Positions 61,368 to 64,000 of a stretch of 64,000 nt of DNA are shown piece by piece. Where the stretch lies: positions 4,431,254-4,495,253 of the forward strand of contig JAEVLN010000001.1 of assembly GCA_018350325.1 (NCBI GenBank), given 5' to 3'. Under the pieces are notes generated by a model. That model was not told the DNA's origin. It searched no databases and saw nothing but the letters and a program-made list of their open reading frames with translations. Within the stretch, counting starts at the first letter, position 1. Every line of letters begins with the position of its first letter. The position numbers and the translations under genes were made by a program. This DNA is from Globodera rostochiensis (lineage: Eukaryota; Nematoda; Chromadorea; Rhabditida; Heteroderidae).

Positions 61368-61473
61368 CGTGGGTTATGTGGTTTTGAACATAGCGCCCAC
61401 TGGGGTGGGGGGAGCTTCGAGGCCGGCATCGCATGAACATCCGCAAAAATAGGGTTAAAAAGTCACACGTGTT

Positions 61474-61735
61474 CCTAGGGGTTTGGGGCGCAGAGGCCGA
61501 TTCTGACCTCCATTTCGACCAAGTCCCGAACTCGAACATTCAAATTTCTTAAACTCAATTTAGTCCTCAAAATCATCCATAAAGCATGAATATAATTTTG
61601 TTCTTTTTTCATTTTCAGTCCAAAATGATTCTTGAATTAGAATTTTAGAGAAATTGTTCGAATTCTGGGTTGTGATTCAGAATTAGGGAAAATGGAGCTC
61701 AGAATCGGCCTCTACGCTTCCTAAAACCCATAGAA
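61474..61735. mobile_element. Imperfect palindrome, same family as 44084-44245
   Basis: Left GGTTTGGGGCGCAGAGGCCG and TTCTGACCTCCATTTCGACC (to 61525) pairs with right GGAGCTCAGAATCGGCCTCTACGC (61692-61718). Diverged loop. Non-coding. Confidence 0.65.
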
Positions 61736-62131
61736 CTTGGTTCCTTTGAAGGAATTCGAATGAAGCGAGTTCTAACTAGGAGATAAACCTCTCTTTTTGC
61801 TACACTACGTTTACGATAGCTACTCCTTAATTCTTTAGACATTCCTGTTGAATGAGACGAACCAACTCATAGAAGCCGAAAAAAGAGCGACATAACTGGA
61901 GCTTTTTTAATATTAAAATCATTTATATGTTGACTTACCAAATTTAGCATTGAAACGATCGAACCAAATGATATATGTATAAAAGTTCGTTTGCTTAAAT
62001 GCAGCCAGTAATTCTCTAATCGATTTGATCGGGTCCGGCCCACTTACAAATTAGATTAATTGCGTGTGCATGGGGGGTTTTTTACGGTCAGAAACGGGGT
62101 TTTATCCACACCGGATTTGTATTGGCAAAGA

Positions 62132-63181
62132 TCACTCTTTCATAGCGAGGGGTGGTTCATCGATTCCGCCCAAGCTGCTGTACTGCTCCAAAAAGAGAGA
62201 TGGGAACCAAAATACGGCGCCAACGTCCATCTCCTGCTCGTCCACCCAGGCCCTCCCGTCTTTCACCAGCCGATCCAGCACACATCGCGCCCTCTGTTCC
62301 TCCCATCTGAGCCGGTTTACGATCAATGCCTCACTGACGTGACCGCCGGTTTCTTCCGCCAGCTGCAACACCCGCACGTCGTCCATGCTCAGTTCCCCGG
62401 GCACACTTTGGATCAGAAAACGGTCGCCTCCCAGAGAAACCAGTTCAAATCCGTGCCCAAGAACCTTCAGCTTCTTGACAGCGCGGATCACGTCGTCGCT
62501 TTGTTGGGATTTAAGGATGGTAAATTTGACAAAAAATTTAAAAATGTATGTTAATATCAGGAGAAAAGGCTTTTTAAATTAAACTCACTGGGAAATTGGT
62601 TCTTTCCGGGTCCGTGAACGTGACCGCATCAATCGGTTTCTCAGTTCATCAACAGTAATTAGCCCACCATTCAAATGCGTCGTCGACATGCAAACTGAAA
62701 AAAGAGCACCGTGCTCCATTTCATTTGTAGTTAAAAAAAATACCTTCAATTATTTGAACGGCGAGTTCATAGTAAAAACTGCCAACGCCAAGTTTTTCTG
62801 CCCAAAATCCTTTGCTAGCTTAAATTTGGCAAAAAATTTAGTTTTTAGGAGGAAGTTTGGCTATTCGTTTTTTTCACAAAAATATACATGCAAGAGGGTC
62901 GACTCCTACGGTTACGCACATTTCCTGGAAGTAACGTCTAAATTGGGAATTTTTTCGTATTTCGTCCCGATGTTTCATCGCAAATTCCTCCAATTTTTGT
63001 GTGAACATTCCCAACTGATCGGTAAACTGCTGCAACTGTTCGCCAGCCAATTGGTCTCCTTTCGCTTGGAATTTGGCCTTTTGAATTTAACGTCGAATAA
63101 AAATATAATTAGTTTTAAAACCTGCATGTCCTGCTTTTTTTGCACAGCCCCAACACCAATTGCACGTCTGCGTGAAGTCAT
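62132..63181 (-). CDS. SNF8: ESCRT-II subunit VPS22/SNF8
   Basis: Endosomal sorting: binds VPS25 and VPS36 and helps sort ubiquitinated cargo. ATG 63179-63181: [20 protein letters not shown], then [55 protein letters not shown] (about 63060-62905), [25 protein letters not shown] (62825-62750), [16 protein letters not shown] (62680-62600), and the winged-helix end [14 protein letters not shown]...[53 protein letters not shown]. Stop TGA at 62132-62134. Full-length match; introns in phase. Confidence 0.94.
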
Positions 63182-63528
63182 ACCGAAATTACTTAGGCAA
63201 ATAGCGATGTCCAATTTAAAACAAAAAGTTAATTTCAAATGCATGTATAGACCTGGATTTTTCTGGATCCAGGAATCCAGGCCTGCGTCAAATCCAGAAC
63301 CCAGATCGAGGCATTTGAAATTTTTAGTGACAGATCGCCAAATTTCCAAAAACCTCCCTCTAAAAACTCAAAAACCATGATTTTTAAAATTTTGTTGCAA
63401 AATGAGGAGGGTTTGACACTTTTTTCCCGGCTTGGAAATTTTTGCCTTTGGGCACCAGCTTTACTATTACCATTTTTGTTTATTTTTTCATCTCATTTTT
63501 TAATTTTTTAGGAGAAAAATATTAAAGA

Positions 63529-64000
63529 ATGGAAATTGAATTAGTCGATGTGCAGTGCAAAAAAGAACAAATTGAAAGTGGAAGCGTTGCTAATTCGGCA
63601 GACGAAGTCGCCGAAGTTACGGAGGGATTGGCGAGAATAAGCACACCGACCGATGGCGGCGAGACATTCTACAACCCGGTGCAGGAGTTCAACCGGGACC
63701 TGACGTTGGATTACAAAGACCAAGCAGAGGATGCATTGTTTCCACCTTAAGGAATTTAGGGTCATCGTTCTGAAGGCGTTCACAGCCGAAAGGGAGGCCA
63801 AAAAGGAGGAGCAAAAGCCGAAGGAGGGAACAACGAGTGAACCGGCGGCTAAACAGAGGAAAATTACGGGGTCAAATACAGCCCGCCATCCTCTTGCCTC
63901 ACAACAATTGCTGGTGGGCGTTTTGGATTGAATTTATTTACTATTTCTGATCTGAATTTTAAGGATGGGGGTGGAATCCGTGTGCTCGATGCTCTGTCTG
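63529..64000 (+). CDS. TRMT1: tRNA (guanine26-N2)-dimethyltransferase TRM1, 5' part
   Basis: Methylates G26 of tRNAs in nucleus and mitochondria. ATG at 63529; acidic head, then ETFYNPVQEFNRDLT, the TRM1 N-terminal signature. An intron (GTTGGA... to TTTAG, about 63704-63750) joins DLT to VIVLKAFTAERE, then a Lys/Glu-rich insert. The last exon in the window begins after TTTTAAG (about 63963) with DGGGIRVLDALS, the start of the SAM-binding GLRVLDAL motif. The gene continues past 64000. Confidence 0.9.

Overview
The window is eukaryotic. Most genes have many short exons with 40-100 nt introns ending in TTTCAG or TTTTAG, and several families point to a nematode: an innexin, two CX-module glycine-rich membrane proteins, a GH19 chitinase, an ShKT secreted protein, a UDP-glycosyltransferase and a small SH2-tyrosine kinase. 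Base composition, long poly-C/poly-G runs and GC-AG introns supported by conserved protein would fit a tylenchid such as a cyst nematode (Globodera/Heterodera). That placement is an inference from the sequence, not a database result. Gene models were joined by eye from splice phase and protein-family conservation.

Layout. 0-4 kb: minus-strand gene for a large unrecognised protein, running off the left edge. 4.4-6.3 kb: mitochondrial aspartate aminotransferase (+). 6.7-9.0 kb: first CX-module protein (-). 9.1-9.5 kb: foldback element. 10-12.8 kb: UDP-glycosyltransferase (-). 13.7-15.3 kb: unrecognised protein (+). 16.1-18.5 kb: innexin with micro-exons (-). 19-30 kb: gene-poor, rich in poly-G/poly-C, holding the second CX protein (24.9-26.8 kb, -). 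30.2-32.7 kb: CCCH zinc finger/RGG/RS protein (-). 33.4-34.2 kb: Tyr/Trp-rich protein (-).

35-52.6 kb is the rearranged core. A glutamyl-tRNA synthetase gene is present twice in direct orientation (35.4-38.5 and 44.9-47.9 kb). The first copy has lost its normal C-terminus and runs into an array of ten copies of a small phase-0 exon. Between the two lie a CENP-C-like gene end, a NOP16-like gene and a cluster of small inverted-repeat transposons. Right of copy 2 is a large palindrome (48.2-52.5 kb). One arm carries an intact SH2-kinase gene; the other carries the same gene with a 539-bp deletion. The far end of the palindrome carries a reversed scrap of the synthetase, so the inversion once included it.

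53-64 kb is denser: GH19 chitinase, a secreted unknown, a small unknown, an ShKT protein (-), CNOT9/RCD1, ESCRT-II VPS22/SNF8 (-) and the 5' end of tRNA dimethyltransferase TRM1.

The genes do not form one pathway. Housekeeping genes (GOT2, GluRS, NOP16, CNOT9, SNF8, TRM1) are mixed with nematode-specific secreted and membrane genes. The most unusual content is the exon array on the duplicated synthetase, the kinase palindrome, and the run of micro-exons in the innexin.
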